Shown in pieces: positions 1-14,200 of a stretch of DNA of 64,000 bases. The notes below the pieces were generated by a model. That model made no database searches. It was not told where the DNA came from and saw nothing but the letters and a program-made list of their open reading frames with translations. Position 1 is the first letter of the stretch. Each line of letters begins with the position of its first letter. The stretch comes from Prinia subflava (Eukaryota; Chordata; Aves; Passeriformes; Cisticolidae), in assembly GCF_021018805.1 (NCBI RefSeq), contig NC_086256.1:8994032-9058031 (forward strand). Direction: 5' to 3'. Both the position numbers and the translations under genes were made by a program.

Positions 1-2459
1 TCCTCTCACAGTAAAATTGAAAGAAAATCTGTGGCTATTTCTGCCACTTTCCAGCTTCATTATTCACCAATAAAGCATTGTTCCAATCTTTCAGTATGTT
101 ATAAAAATATAAAAATATACTGTAAAATTCCATAGCCTGCTACACAGACCATAGAACTCCCAAGTCCAACAGCTTTTTGAATTGCCTTCTGATTGGTATT
201 ATTTACGTACCTATTATTTATGATACTTTACAACCTAAGCAAAGGTTAAGATCCTGCCATCAAATTCGGAGTAGTTTAAACTTGACTCCAAAACGTCCCA
301 TGTTTCAGGTAAGCCCTCTAAAAGAAATAGCATCACCAATTTCTGTATATTTTGACTAAAATGTCCCAATTATTTCCTTGCAGAATGCAGTCTGAAGGGC
401 TGCACAGACTAGGCAAGCAGAAGAAACAAGTAGCTTTTAAATATTAAAATCTAAAATATAAGCTAAGGAACAGAAAATGCCATAGGACAGGAAAAAAAAA
501 AACAAATGAGAAATATGCGGAATGAAGCTTTTGGCTTTCCTCCAATGTCTTTAATGTCTTTGTTCTCTTCCTTCCCAGCCTGTTGTGCTGCTCTTGCCTC
601 TCTAAACTTTCCCTTTAATCACCTCTGGCCCACCTTGCTTCCTAGAGTAAATCAATCAGCCTGAAGAGCTGACCCTTCTCTTGCCCCCGCTCCACAGAAG
701 ATGTTAAGGAGTTACAGGGCAAAGAAAGCCCCGAATGTCAATTCCTGAACAAGTCAGAGATGACCATTGTATCTCCTCTAATCACAGTACAATGACACCT
801 TTCCCAGTATTTCAGAGCAGCAGGATAATGCCTGTAGGATCAAGGGGGAAGGGACATTTAAGAAGTGTATTTTGAGGATTTGTTCTGAGGGAAAGGGGAG
901 AAAAGGAAAAAGCTGATTTATCTGACCCACACCTCCTCCAAGACCCTGATTAACCTCTTCAGGCCGTAAGACAGGACTGAAAATGCAGACTGGAAGTGGC
1001 TAGCCCTAATTTATGGCTCTCTCAGTTCCTTATGGTGTAAGAAATCACTGTCCACACACAGAGGAGGAAAGTCAGGGAGAGGGAGAATTTCAGGCTCCAA
1101 GGATCTGCTACCAGAAGCAGTAAAACACTGTGTAGTCCCCCTGTGCCCCTGAAATGTAAGGGATTTTGCTGAGCATACAAAGTCACTCTTAATGAAACCT
1201 TTCCAGCTTCCAAATCATCACCCAAAGAGGCTGATCCCCTATTTCACAGCTGACATGTGCAAATACCCTGCCTCCAGATTCTGGAGACACCAGGGGGATC
1301 CACAAGTGGTTACTGATATCCTACAGGCAGACAATCATACAGCCCCTCAAAAGATATTCCCTACCTCTCTTGGGCTGCCAAAATTATATTCCCCATCCAA
1401 GCAGAACACCACAGATCCAAAAATGACTCATTTTACTCTCGAGCGTAACAAATACCAGAAAAGTTTCAGCCATACTTACATAAGTGGGGTAGCCAAAAAA
1501 TTTAGCTGATAGAAGGGAAGTTCCTGCAGCTTTCACAAAGCTTTTTAATACAACAATTGTATATTAATATAGTATTTTTATTCATCTTGCTTTTTTTAAT
1601 GTCTGCAAAAGGTGGCAAAGGGACACAAGCCAGTGCAACTCATGTCAGTGAGTTGGCAAACTGATCAATAAAGATAAAATAAAATAAAAATCCTAACAGA
1701 AAACAAAGTATTTCAGATGTGTTGTTTCCAGGTGTCTCTGTGATATTTGCTATCTGAGAATGCAATCTTTATAAAACCTGTTTTTTCAGTTTGCTGTATC
1801 ATTAAAGCAGAGGATTAGGAAGATATTCCTGACAGAGGTCTGGACCCAGCAACTTGCAACAGCACAGACTTTTCACTATAGTTATAGCACAGATTCTAAG
1901 AGAGGTTTGAAATTTAATATAGTTTTCATTTCAAAGGGAAAGAGTAATTTTTAATGAGTAGCTGAAGCATACTGAGAATGCATTAAAATTACGCCCCCTT
2001 GTGTATTTTCATATGCTTTGAATGCCACAAAACATATCCAAGTACTAAAAACCCACAACTGGATTAAGCTCAGCTCAAGAAAATCTTCTGTGAAAAATTT
2101 ACAGCAACACTAATAACTATGGTGTTTTCACTCCTTGAAGGCACTATTGTGGTTAATAAGTCCTGAAGTTCATGAGAAAAGATTTCAGTAATTTTGTTCA
2201 TCTGAATAAACCCAATTTTCATAAATGGTAAAGACTGCTTTTGACTTACTCATATTCACATTTTACTTCTGTACAAAGTTCACAGGTGAAGTGATTTACT
2301 CAAATCCACCCACAGTAAATCAACAGGAGACTGGAACATCTCAGACCTCCTGCTGCCCCTCCCCTGGAATCCACATTGTCTCTCCTAAAATCAAAGCTCC
2401 GGCTTACTGGTTAAAGTTTCAATCAAAATAATATATTCTACTTTCCAGAGGGCACTTAC
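1..2459. other. MAST2: MAST2 intron downstream of the DUF1908 exon (partial)
   Basis: I looked on the minus strand for the next expected coding exon (the HERSES...ARPARLLECLEFDPEE part of DUF1908) and did not see it, so this intron runs off the window. The content is AT-rich unique sequence with short A/T runs. Open frames at 1192-1509 and elsewhere show no recognisable protein and no splice context. Confidence 0.8.
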
Positions 2460-2669
2460 ATCCTGGAGAAGTTTCTCTAAGTTTTCCTGCAGCTCATAAA
2501 AGTACCGAGAAGTAATAAGACCTTCACGTGATTTATCTAGGCAATCTCTGGCCAGTTCAATAACTTGATGATGAATGAAACTTAGGACCCCATCCGCTAA
2601 TTGCAGCACGTTCTCTGGAGCATTCGAGGCAATAAACTCAGCCAGCCGTTCCTCCATCTGTGCCGTGGC
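2460..2669 (-). CDS. MAST2: MAST2 exon, start of DUF1908 pre-kinase domain
   Basis: Seen: a 210-nt exon (exactly 70 codons) with acceptor ttctgcacttttag (above 2669) and donor gtaagtgcc from 2459. It begins [20 protein letters not shown], contains [20 protein letters not shown] and [20 protein letters not shown], and ends LEKLLQD (residues about 185-254). Known: this is the first half of DUF1908, an all-helical domain unique to MAST kinases just before the kinase catalytic domain. EERLAEFI and [15 protein letters not shown] match MAST2 better than MAST4. The full protein should continue AHERSES and carry kinase, AGC C-terminal and PDZ domains. None of these is in the window, so the gene is cut by its edge. 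Mammalian MAST2 is a microtubule-associated kinase whose PDZ domain binds partners such as PTEN. Confidence 0.98.
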
Positions 2670-3528
2670 CTAAAAGTGCAGAATAAAGAGAAATTACTCC
2701 TGAATTTTACTAATGCAGACCTTAAAGCATAAACAAGCAGGGTGCTAAAGTAACATTTGCAATACCAAATTGCACGAGGCTTAAAAAATATTCCAAAATA
2801 CAGTAGCGTTTTCTGAGAATAAAGACAGCACATCAGAGGGAAAAATTATGTTCACATGAGTAAACAACAAAAATTAATCAAAACACATTTTCTGGAAATG
2901 TAAATGACCATAAAAATATCTTGGTCCTGAGGCTGTATCCCTCCCTGGTATCCAAAGTAAGGATGTAAGATGTGAGGCAGTTCTCAGAACTTTTAGACAA
3001 GACTGTGGAAGCTGAAAATCATTGCCCCAAGCAATAAACACGCGGCATTTCTATCACTATAAGCCCTGATATCCTGTCTCCAGAGAAACATCTATTTTTG
3101 CTGGTGGTGGAACAGGAAGGAATGGCCCTATCGACAGCTGTGGGATACACAATCTTCTACACTCATTTCAATAAGACTTTAACTTTCAACTTGCTTCCAC
3201 AGGCCTCAATATTCAGCTTTTTAAAATGCCAAGGCATCACCCTTCTTCTCACTCTTGTGAGAAGTTCTCATGCCGATAGGAGACATCAGAAATTTAGCAA
3301 GTATGAAATACATACAAAATAACAATTCAGCCTTTTCCATCCTAATCTTTAGGTATATTAAATCTATTTCTTCTGCTGCAGAATTAACATAGGAAGATGA
3401 GGAGGCAGCTTCAAACTGCTTGGAAATAAGATGTAAGAGCTGGGCTCCTTCTCCAACCAGCACTACAAACTAATTCTGAGCTTGGACACAAGTTCATTGA
3501 ATGCATTATTTAAAAAGTGATTCTTTAC
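2670..3528. other. MAST2: MAST2 intron (0.86 kb)
   Basis: The shortest intron seen, between the [12 protein letters not shown] exon and the DUF1908 exon. It has a consensus donor (gtaaagaa) and acceptor (ttctgcacttttag). Nothing else is recognisable in it. Confidence 0.9.
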
Positions 3529-3604
3529 CTTTGGAAACCTTTCTTTGTACACATGATTCATCATTATTATTTCACTGTCAAAGGAAACTGGAGAGCGACC
3601 AGGG
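3529..3604 (-). CDS. MAST2: MAST2 exon, SPGRSP and [12 protein letters not shown] segment
   Basis: Seen: a 76-nt exon with acceptor ttcttttctcctctag (above 3604) and donor gtaaagaa from 3528. It completes a Ser codon and encodes [20 protein letters not shown] then ERFPK, ending on a codon boundary (residues about 159-184). Known: [21 protein letters not shown] spans the entry to the DUF1908 (pre-protein-kinase) domain of MAST kinases, continued in the next exon. SFDSEII matches MAST2 rather than MAST4, which I recall as having a Cys-rich sequence here. No stop or frame break. Confidence 0.96.
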
Positions 3605-6600
3605 CTAGAGGAGAAAAGAAATCATGTTATCATTTACAGATATCACACCAAAACTTTTCAAAACCCAGTGCTGATCATAATGCTGCCACATTGACTGTAG
3701 CCCTTCAAAAGCTTTGAGTTCACTTCAGTAATGTGCAGATGATGAACTTCAGAGAAGATCCTGGCAAGCAATGGCAGTCTGCAGTGTCCTGGAGAATGCT
3801 GACATCCGTGTCCCCACAGGCTCTGGCAGAAACCCCCCTGTTTCATTTCCAGTGAATGCAAACCCTAAGACAGAAGATTGTAAAAGCCTGTAAAACCCCA
3901 GTGCATTTACTGCAGATACATTTGCTATTGCCCTCATTCTGTGACTGCCCTCCATGGCAGTGGGAGCAGCCCTACTCCAAAAGAAATCACAGAAAGCTCT
4001 GGAGTCTCCAGGGCCAGAAGGGAGCAGAGCAATTGGAAGTAAGAAGTTGAGATGATACTGCATGAGCACTGTTATTCAGCTAAATCTTACATATAAAATA
4101 AATAAACCACAGTCAACAGGGACAGAGTACTTTAATGAAGGCTGCACTCCCTTGATGCACATTACACCACAGATCCACATCTACGCACGGGTTAGCAAGA
4201 GACTTCAAGGCACACCAAAAAACCAGGACACCAAATCTTGACAAGCTGCATTTATGTTACTGTCTGGGTGGTTTTTTTTTAAAGAAGGGTTGCATCTCGT
4301 TTCATCACATCTGATGGTATGCAGGGCTCTGACTCACTCTGCCACCAAGGACAGCCGGATGAGGTAATGCAGATAATCCCCAGTCACAGATCGCCTGCAG
4401 CAGCTCCTTTCTCCAGCTACCTTGTGCCAACGTTCAAAACAAACAAGGGCTTCAATTATTTGGCATCTTACATGATCATTGTCTTAATGATTTTAAGAGT
4501 GCTAAATACTGCTAAAAATACTCTGTGTCAAAAGATAGAATTTTATATCGAATGTGTTCAAACATTTCAAACTTTCTAGTGAAGGATGAAACGGATCTCT
4601 CTAAATGGAATAAATGCATTTTAAACTTGGAATGTATTACAGTTACTACCTTGCTGCTAACCTATTTAGAGCAAAAACATTCTTTTGGCAACATATATTA
4701 ACAATTCAAAGAAAATTTAACTCATTGGTTCACAGACTGTAGCAGTATCAAACTCTTTTCATGTCTTGTACTGAAATTCCATGAATTATATCATATCTTC
4801 TTTTTATTACTGTTTCTCCCTTAGCTTGAGAAAATGCACTTCAGATTAAATCTGTCACTGAATCCTTATGTTGAAGAAGAAGAAAACTCATTTGGATGTT
4901 ATGAATAGCAACTAAAAAGACATTTTCATTTCCCTTAGCTTGGCAGATAGCTATTTTTAATCAACGAGAATTTTCTTTAAAAAGAAACTTACATTTATAT
5001 TCATACGTAATGTATGACATAATTAAACATATGGGTAAAAACATTTAAATTGCAGAGTTATAAGCAAATTCCCCTGCATATTTAGCCTGCTATCCTTATC
5101 CTTTTTTCTCTAAGACCAAACATGCTGACAGAAACACAACACTTGTTTACTGGTACTTCATATGAAGCTGAAGGACTTGGTGAACACAGTTATTGAAGAC
5201 TTTATTTTTCTCTGATGTAATTTTTCTCTGTGTGATCTAAGTGAGGTCTAAATTACAAATACATGTAAGCCCTTTGATACTTACACAGAAATACTGAAGC
5301 ACACACATACTTCATTTTAACACTAAAATTTGCCCATGTTAAAGTATTTGCTGTCTTAGGGCTACAATTAAACAGGAGGGATTTTGCCTTTTGCTTTGAA
5401 GGCACTTTATTCATATGGATACAGGAAATTAAGAGCTATGCAGAAATCAGGCTACTTGAGCTGTCCTGCCAGCAGATGTAGCATTTCCTTAGGGAGAACC
5501 ATGATAGAAGAATTTACTGTGTTTGCTTTTACTTTTTAAAATAAAAAATTGTTTTTATGAAACAATTTTTGTGCAAACCAATTGGCAAAAAAAGTGAACA
5601 TTTAAAATCCCTCAGCTTCCTTGGGCATTTGCAGTTTTGTCTCTCACCTCTGGAAGCTCATCAATGCCACTTTTTACCAACTAAAACAACAGAGTATCTC
5701 GGATCAAGGGGCACATTGTCACCCAAAATAAAATTTGCTCAATACACCAGGTCAAATTAAATGTCTAGCTGACTATAGCAAGACTGCAATATAATATACT
5801 GCATCATAATTTTTAATGTTGATCCTCAGCTTGGGAAACTAAGGAACTAATTAGCTGGATACCTGACTAACTAACCAAAGCACTGCTGGGTACTTTACAG
5901 CACCTCTGGGACACAACCAGGTAAAAAAGGAACAAGGACTGGGCAGATAACTGAATGCCACCAAGGGAGAACATAAGGAAATTTAGAAAAAAGATAAAAG
6001 CAGTTTAATACCTTTTACTGGCATGACATCTTTTCAAATGCAAGAGCTTCACACATCTACCCAGCACCAAAAATTTCACAGACAGAACTAAACTGGTCTA
6101 ACATTTCAAACTTCACAAAGGAACAGATGATTTTCTGCAAAACAGAGGACACATGCTGTGCACGTGCATAACATTTTAAGACAAAAGGCAGGCTCCTTCC
6201 CTTTTCTTGGTGCAGACAGGTAGGTCAAAGAAATTATTATTGTCAGTGAGTTTTTCATTTCAGCAGAGCAGACACTAGAAGAATAATATCTGTCCCTTTA
6301 AGCTTAACAGCAGAATGAAAAACTATTCTCTCTTTCCCCCTTCTTCACGCTCTCTCCACTTTATGAGATGACATGGTGGTGGATTTTCAGAGATGTCTAT
6401 CTCCCACAAAGATTTCTGTTGCCTTCAACCTGTCAAACATCATGTGTCCTTATCTGATTCTTGAAAGTGAAAATAGTTTATAGACAGTGATTTTGAGGAG
6501 CAATATCTACACAATAACTTAAATCTTACAAAATCTTAGTTTAAGTGTGACTAAATAAAACCGAGATGTTTATGTAATTTTTCCTTCACTGTGATCAATG

Positions 6601-9600
6601 TATTTATTAGGAAAAAGCAAAAAGCTAAAAGCACTGTGCTTCCCTTTGCTTTCACCCTGTATATAAAGGTTTAATTAGATTGTATTTACAGGACATGACC
6701 AAAGTTAGTTCTCTTAAAACTATAGGTTTTAATTTTCTGTTATTTCCAGACACACAAAGTAAGGAATTTGAAAACGAGAGAGCTAAAATTGGATAAAGAA
6801 GGCACTAAGCTAAGCCTTCTGCTGAAGGTAAGTCTTCCTCTTCTCCCAAGAAATAAATATTTAAATCTTTGAGGTAATGCAAATTACATTAATACTATAA
6901 ATCAGAAAACTCCCCCAGCAGCAGGGGCTTCAACTTCTTTCCAATATTTCAAGGATTTTATGTATGCCAGAAAAGATTGAGTCTGCTTTAGAATGAAAGC
7001 AGAAAGTTGGAGTAATGAGCAGTGCAAAGGACAAACAAGAATACCAAGTTTTCTTCATAACAGAAAACCACAAAAATGGTGAACCCAAAAGTTAATAAAT
7101 TTAAAACCAATCACTTCGAAGAACCTTTTCAAGTCAAGTTCACAGGACACACTGTCTTGAGAGAGGAAAAAAAGAGACCAGCATTATCTGTAATGCAGTT
7201 AGAATGTGTTTTCAGAAGGAACAGATGCTTTTTGCTGTAGAACATAAAATTATTATCCTTCCCCAAATCCACAGGGGTGTGAATTCCTGCTCCACAGCTT
7301 GTGGTGGGTGGCACTGTCTGAGAGCAGCATGAAGGGATGAACCCACCATGATTACTCAAGTGGTTAAAGCTGCCTCTGAAGGGCACTGGGATGAGAGAGC
7401 CTCACACCCTGCAGGATGAAAGATAAAAATGGACTGCACAAGCCACTGGTTTTCACAACACCTATTACTTCTTGGGCATTTTATCATCAGGACTCTTTTT
7501 TGGTATTTTCCAGGAGTTTTGTCTGTATATTCTTAATAGCAGGATCCAGCGTGCTAAAAGTCAGGTTGAGGGAATTGCATTTAAAAAGCACTACCCAGCA
7601 AAGAGATGAAGAAGGATGATCTCATCTACTTCAACTATAAAAATTCATTGCAACAACCTTCAGCCCTTTTTACCTAGACAACACTGTCCTGAAATACAAA
7701 AAGAGATCAAGAAAAATGGGCAGATTGGTGGGCTGAGTGACTGCACAAAGGTAGCTCCTGAAAAAGTCATTATTAGTTAACTCTACTTTTATCTCTGACA
7801 TTCTCCGCACAGTCCCACATGTGAGCAACTGCTAAAGATGACAAGTAAAGAGAACTGGGAAAAGATGGAAGGCAGCATCTCTCTAACTTCAAAAGAGTAA
7901 TGATGCCAAGTTTAGTGCAAGTATTCAAAACTTTTCATGCATTTTACTCCAGAGAAAAGATCTTGTTCAGGTAAAGCTGAGGATTGATCTAAACAAAACA
8001 AATGTAGCCTAGTGATTTCTCCGCTGGTCAGAAACTTGAAAGATCTGAAGGCTGCATTATTAAAAAAAAATAGAGAACAGTTGAGAGATGATATTTAGGA
8101 ACTACTTCTGCAGGTAGTAAAGAGATATTTTCTTCTGCTGAAGACAGACTACAAGCACCAAAACAGGTGGGTCACATGGAAATATGTTCTTTGAATGAGC
8201 ATGTGAGTACTGGATCTTTTTGAGACAGAGAGAACACACTCCTGGACTTTGCAAGCAGCTTTATAAGGACGTCACACTTTTGCATTCTTGGTCTTGTGCT
8301 GGTCTTTTATTCCCTCCTTCCCCCTGCACAGGAAAGCAGCTGGGAAAGAACCAGTGCCATTTCTTCAGGGCAGAAATTCTGGGCATTTCAAATAAGGCAT
8401 GATTAAATAAAAGATGAGTATCTTCAATGCACACTGGCAGAACACCTCAAGCAAAGCAGAGGTGCTACCAACCTGTCAGTGCACCCTCCATGACTGCACA
8501 CAGTGCAGTTTTATCATCCAGTTTGATCATTAAGAGTGCTCTGTACAAATAGAACATTTGCAGCTAGGTACAAGAAAATGGTACATTTCTAGCCAAAGAA
8601 GCAAGCATATTTTTCCAAAAGTTACATGTAGGCAGTATTCTATACCTAGGAGCATAAAAGGATCATCTGACACTTCTAAAAAAAAATCTTGGGTTACAGA
8701 CATTAAAAAAAAGTCCCAGCATTTGACATCTCAAAATGCCAGTTCCTCTCTCAAACAGAGATGTAAGGCTGCAGTCATACAGGATGGAAAATGAATGCAC
8801 ATTAATGACACCATCTTTTAAATTACAAAGCCATGGCTGCAAATTAAGGGGAAATGTCTGATGTATTTTGTTCATCTGCTTTCCATTAAAGCTGATCAAA
8901 CAAGACCACTGAATGAAAAGATACATTTTTAGGAAATCACTGCTTAATTTAACCTAATGTTGAAAAACAAAAGCTGTTCTCAGCTTTTATTTTTTAATAA
9001 GTGAAAATATCTTCTCACTAAGTGAGGTAACTCTGAAGTGTGGGCAAATAAATAAGCAAGCTTTGTGCAGTGAACAATGTCTGGTCTTCATGTATTTTAG
9101 TACTTGTTTGTTCACAAGTACAGGCTGCCCTCTGTCAAAGAGGGTTTTTGCTCCTGCAAACATTGCTCCAGTTGGTTGGATTGACCTACCCATTTTCCTT
9201 GGAGGTGCAAGGGCCAGCACAAATGCCTGGTAGTGGCAAGGGTGCTTTAGAGTCACGCAGCATCACAGTACTGGCAATAAGCAAAATGAAAACCAAATGA
9301 GGCATAGTGAGTTGAAAAAATTAAATAACTTCATTCTAAGCTTTGGAATACCAATAAGGCTGGACATTACCACACTAAAAATCACTGAGAGAGCCAGAAA
9401 AGGTATTCAAGAGAGGAAGAAGATTAATCAGTTACACGACACACTGAATTAATCTCATCCACCACACATTATAAACCTACTCCATGATCAGTCTGCTTCA
9501 AATTGGCTCACAGAGGCAAAATTCCCTGCAACCTGATAACCCATACTAACAAGGAAGAAATTAAAATTGGGCTCTTCATGGGGTCACATATATCATTCTT

Positions 9601-11117
9601 GCATTAGCAAAAGTGTCTTCTACAACAGGATTACACCTGTGTCAAAGGACAATCATCATTTCAGCTTGTGCTGTCTACAGGAGCTGCTCACCTCTAGAGA
9701 ATTAGCACCACTACAGTTACACTACTCAGCAGGGGTCAGTGTTAGGAGTGGCAGCACGAGGACTCAAGAGGGACTATTGTTCAAAGGGACTTAGTTCAAA
9801 ATTTGTAATTAGTCTTTCACTACATGGCACTGAGGAGGTGGCTGCCTTAATGTGCCACTCCCCACAGTACTCACCTGCTCCTGTAGATTACTGTGTAACT
9901 ACACTTAGCAGATCCATAGGCAATTACCATGCAGCCTGCACTGAAGTTCAGAACACACAAATAATTACAAATAATCCTGAAAGATCAGATCCGCCATGAC
10001 ATGCCATTCACCATGGGTTTTGTTGTTGTCCTGGCCTGTTTCACTTCCTTCTTTTACAAATTCCCACCCCAGTCCTGAGCTAGGCACACTGATTCAGCAA
10101 TTCCAGATGGCAGAGTTTTTGAATATTGCCCCTTAATTTAAAGATGATATCCACCTCTGACATCCTCAGATGAATGAAGCCTTCACCTCCTCCAACGCTG
10201 CCTGTAAAAACCCTTTTCTTTCACAAGGTGTGTCTAGACTTTCCCTAGATTTTCATTCACTTGGTCACAGCACTAAAGGCATAACAAAACATGAGGCTTT
10301 TGCCATGATACAAAGTGTTTGTGGATTTATTCCATTTAACTGTTAGAGAGCTGCAAGAAAGATTGCCCAGAGAGTTTGTGGAATCTCTGTCCTTGGAGAT
10401 ATTCAAAAGCCATATAACATGATCCTGGGCAGCCTGCTTGAATAGGGCTTTGCACTGGATGACCTCCAGAGATTCTTTCCAACCTCAACCAATCTGTAAT
10501 TCTGTGAAAGATGAAATTCTAGTTGCTTCTGGTTTTATGTATGGAAAAATCAACTACACAGGGAAATAACCCTGGATAGTTATCTTTGAACAACCAGTTC
10601 TCTGAAGCAACAGTAAAATTATTCAACTATTAATGCAGCACAAACATTTTCAGCCCAATTACAAAATTGTGCTGGGGTGCAATTCCATTTAAGGTTTTGA
10701 CTTTTATCTACTCTGGTTTTCACACCCCTTCAGAAGCATCACCAGAAAAGTTATTAAAAGTGGTTATAACCACATCCTTATGATATTATAGCAAAATTCT
10801 GAGAAGAAACTTCACTAAAGGAAATCTACATCTTATGCATTTAGTTTCAGACATTTGTGGATCATGTTTTCATAGAGTTACTGTGAAAATACAAAAGCAG
10901 AGAATACCAACCACTTTGGAATCCAAAAGCTCAGCATCAAATGTAAGGGAAAAAATCCTTTGTCATCAGATGAGGTGAGCTAAATGTTGATTAAAATAGT
11001 TTCAAAAACATGTAAAAAAGCAACTACAAATGACTATTTTTAGATCTGAAAGCACATATAGAAATGCAATAAATGTGCCCAACATCTTAAAAATTCAACA
11101 AGCAATCCAAAGCTCAC
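3605..11117. other. MAST2: MAST2 intron (7.5 kb) with one CR1 fragment
   Basis: Intron between the QEKLHQLP exon and the SPGRSP exon. It is AT-rich and mostly unique, with one CR1-like fragment at about 10345-10506. The open frames here have no family resemblance, and I see no further exon with splice sites in phase; the flanking exons already join perfectly. Confidence 0.9.
10345..10506 (+). mobile_element. Degraded CR1-like LINE 3' end
   Basis: Seen: a run that follows the layout of the avian CR1 3' end on the plus strand: gattgcccagagagtttgtgg, then ccttggagatattcaaaagcc, then gatcctgggcagcctgcttg, then gatgacctccagag and ttctttccaacctcaacc, ending aatctgtaattctgtg. The last part resembles the decayed ATTCTRTG tandem that ends CR1 elements. 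Only about 160 bp remains, so it is 5'-truncated and non-coding. It is antisense to MAST2. Confidence 0.85.
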
Positions 11118-11272
11118 CTGAGACTGCGAGATCGAGGCCTCAAGGCTGGAGAATGGCGCCCTTCCTCATCAGTGATGCTCTCAGTACTGAAATGCTTTGT
11201 CAGGAAATGAAGTTCATCTGCCGTGGGCTGAAAGGGCAGCTGGTGCAGCTTCTCCTGAGATGAGCATGATGA
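11118..11272 (-). CDS. MAST2: MAST2 exon, [20 protein letters not shown] to RPRSRSL segment
   Basis: Seen: a 155-nt exon with acceptor tttttctgtactcag (above 11272) and donor gtgagct from 11117. It starts on a codon boundary with [20 protein letters not shown], continues [20 protein letters not shown], and ends with [11 protein letters not shown] plus two bases that make Ser with the next exon (residues about 108-158). Known: [20 protein letters not shown] is diagnostic of the MAST family. STES followed by DEEGR fits MAST2; MAST4 diverges after TTES. The RPRSRSLSPGRSP motif completed in the next exon is an Arg/Ser-Pro block present in all MAST proteins. Confidence in orthology comes from this exon and the next two. 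Confidence 0.97.
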
Positions 11273-14200
11273 CTGAGTACAGAAAAAAATACAGAAAAGA
11301 AATGCACTAAACGCATGCATAGGGGTCAGCTAATGAATGGAAGAGGAACGGATTCTGCCAGACACTGCGCACTCCAGCGGAAAAGAAAGCTATTTATCAG
11401 ACCAGGTGCCTCTTTTGGTTGTTCTCATTAGGCTAAGCCAACCCTTACACTCAGTGACAGAGCTGGTGAGATCAGGAAAACTTTGGAAGAGCACTAGGGA
11501 ACCACTGCATGATTGTGGAACCAGTACATCTGATCATGCAGATAATTTACTATCAGGAGACAGAAAGGAAGGCACGTGAGCACCAGCACTACTCAGGAAA
11601 GGACAAGGAGGTTCCTGGAGTGGTGAGCAACTTTCTTTCCTTTTCCTTTTCTTTTCATGTTCTCATAGCTCAGGAGTTTCACTGGCATGCAGAATGCTAT
11701 GGAGCTGTGTAGACATAAGAGTTTTCTGCTGCTTATTGGCTCTCCCTGGAAATTGCTATTGTAAATGGTCAGGATTTTATTTCTCCTTTTCATTACCCAT
11801 CACGCTTCTTCTCTAACCAGGGACGAAACAATGAAGTAAAGTATCTGACTTTTTTTAAGAAGAACAAAGTTTCTTGTTAGTGAGTTAAACATCTTATTCT
11901 TCTGTAATTAAGCTGATGCATTTATATGACACATCTTGTAATAATAATAGACACGAAACTGTTTTAATTCATGAACCTCACAGAACCTCAGATTAAAAGA
12001 AATATTTGTGGGAAATGCTAATAACATCAAAGTTGGACATTCCAGGGCAAAAAGCTGAAGGTCAACTAACTAATGTCTTTTTTTGTGTGATTCTTCAATG
12101 CCCCTTTCCATTTTAGAGAAGTAAGAAAATAAATTACGTAAGGACAAATTTAAAATTCTCTTTAAAAACAAAAGGGAAAACAAAAAAAAAGCTGCTGAAT
12201 AATCAGAGTAGCACTGAGCAACACCAGTGGGCCTTATTAAAAACATCACCCTGACCTGAGTTCCACAGCTCCTTATTATCTGATGAAATTAATTATGTAC
12301 ACTGTTCCAGCAGAAAAACTTGTCCTTTTGCTACAACAAAAGTAAGTATAGTCCTCACTTAGAGTGGAAGCACCACATCCTAGTATCAGAAGTATTGCTA
12401 GGAGGGAGTTATACATAACACATATGATCAAAGTTTGAACTCACCTAGCATAGGAAAGAAAGCACATCTGTCTCTTGCCATATAGCTAGATCATTTGGAT
12501 TGACATTTTCTGAGGGAAAAAACCCAGTCAACCAACAAATCTGAGCTAAACAAGGCACAGAGAATGCCTCTGTTCAAATGGTGTAGTTATTCCAAGTATT
12601 GTAAGCAACAGAAAATCAGGTGATGTAAGAACCTATAAACCTAAAGATCCTATTTTGGATAAAAAATTAATTGGCTGTAGAGCCACTCCCACTGCACTGA
12701 ATAGAGGCATTTACAGAAAAAAACCCTCTTGAAAGCCTTGGGATGTGCCTGAACTTCCCAAGTGTGCCTGGAACTGGAAGCCACCACTCCCAATGTTTTC
12801 TTTCAGGCAGGTTTGTGTGGAGGGACCGTGTTGGGAATTCACTTCCATCCCCGTGTGCACACACTGATGTTTACCCAGGTGGTGCAGCAGTTTACCCTGC
12901 TCTCTCCCACACTGAAGCCAGAGTGTGGGAATTTGCCTCTTCACCCACAGATGTTCTGTTCAAACTGTTTATGCCAAATACAGTGACTTTTGTCTCCCTT
13001 AAGTACAGAATTATACAAGTCATGTTGTGGTTTTCAGAGATTTCATTCATGTCTTTATTTGTGTCTCAGACAATACAAGGAGCAGGAAGAAGAACCTGCC
13101 TATGAAAAAACCTCAAAGAAAAAGTTAGGTGGCAGCTGAAATCCCATTCATGGTGAATAACACAGACCCTGCAGTGGAGCAGGAAGTACTAAAGACATTT
13201 AAAAACCTGCAATAGCAGATAGCCAAGCTCTGGCATTGCAAATACATGTCTGACTCAAAACAAAATTAAGGAAGGTTAGCCCATAGTTACTTGAATTAGA
13301 AAAAAAAAATCAAAACTTATAATCTAGAAAAATCATTAAAAACTTCATGTTTCCCCACAGCAAAATCACTGGGGAAGCAGTGCTAGTCAACCCATGGAAA
13401 GCCCAGCAAAATCCTCCCTCCACTTCCTCTCCCTAAAAGCAATCAGATCACAAAGTTTAGAATTCCAGAGAATAATTAATGAAGGCCCTGAAGATAAAGA
13501 CCACGGACTTTTCTCTGCCAAAGGCTTCTCTAGCAGTATTAAGGTGTACAACCTTTCAATGAAAAAGCAGGAAAGTGAAGTGAAACACTTCTGAAGTATT
13601 GATTTTCAGGTAATCACATCACAGTACTCAATATTTGCAGCAGACTGATACAAATATCCCCCTGGTGTCTTAATTACAGATGCAGAATTAGCCAACTCTT
13701 CTCCAGTAAAAAAAAAAAAATCAATCTATATTGCAGTTGCTTATAAACTAACTCTGCATCTAGAAAATGAATAGCAGATTAACTGTTTTAAAATAATTGT
13801 ATACTGGCCTATCAAACTGATTATGTTATGTTCACCTAACTTGAAAGGTTTTCTCCAGCTTTTTCTGAGTTGGTCTGATGATACATCTGGTCTTCATGAT
13901 TTGAATGGAGAGGATAAATGTGGTTTGGTTTTGATTGAAGTGTCATCCCTCATTTGGAAGCAAAAATAAATCAGAATCTACAGGTTCTCACTGACCTTAG
14001 ACTAGGTAAATGCCTTGGACTGTTCAGTGGGTTGGTACAGCAGGTGATCTATGATCACAGAGATGAGGGGCAGCTCTTGCTCTCATACAAAAACTCAACC
14101 ATCAGGACACAGAACGGACTGTGCCCTTCTTGATATTTCATTTCCTAGTGGCACATCCACCAGATCTACTGGCTTCCTTTATCTTGCTTGAGAAAGAAAC

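Noticed and set aside
1270..1300. CTCF-like acaccagggggat motif
   Set aside because: Only part of the consensus is met and no matrix score could be run.
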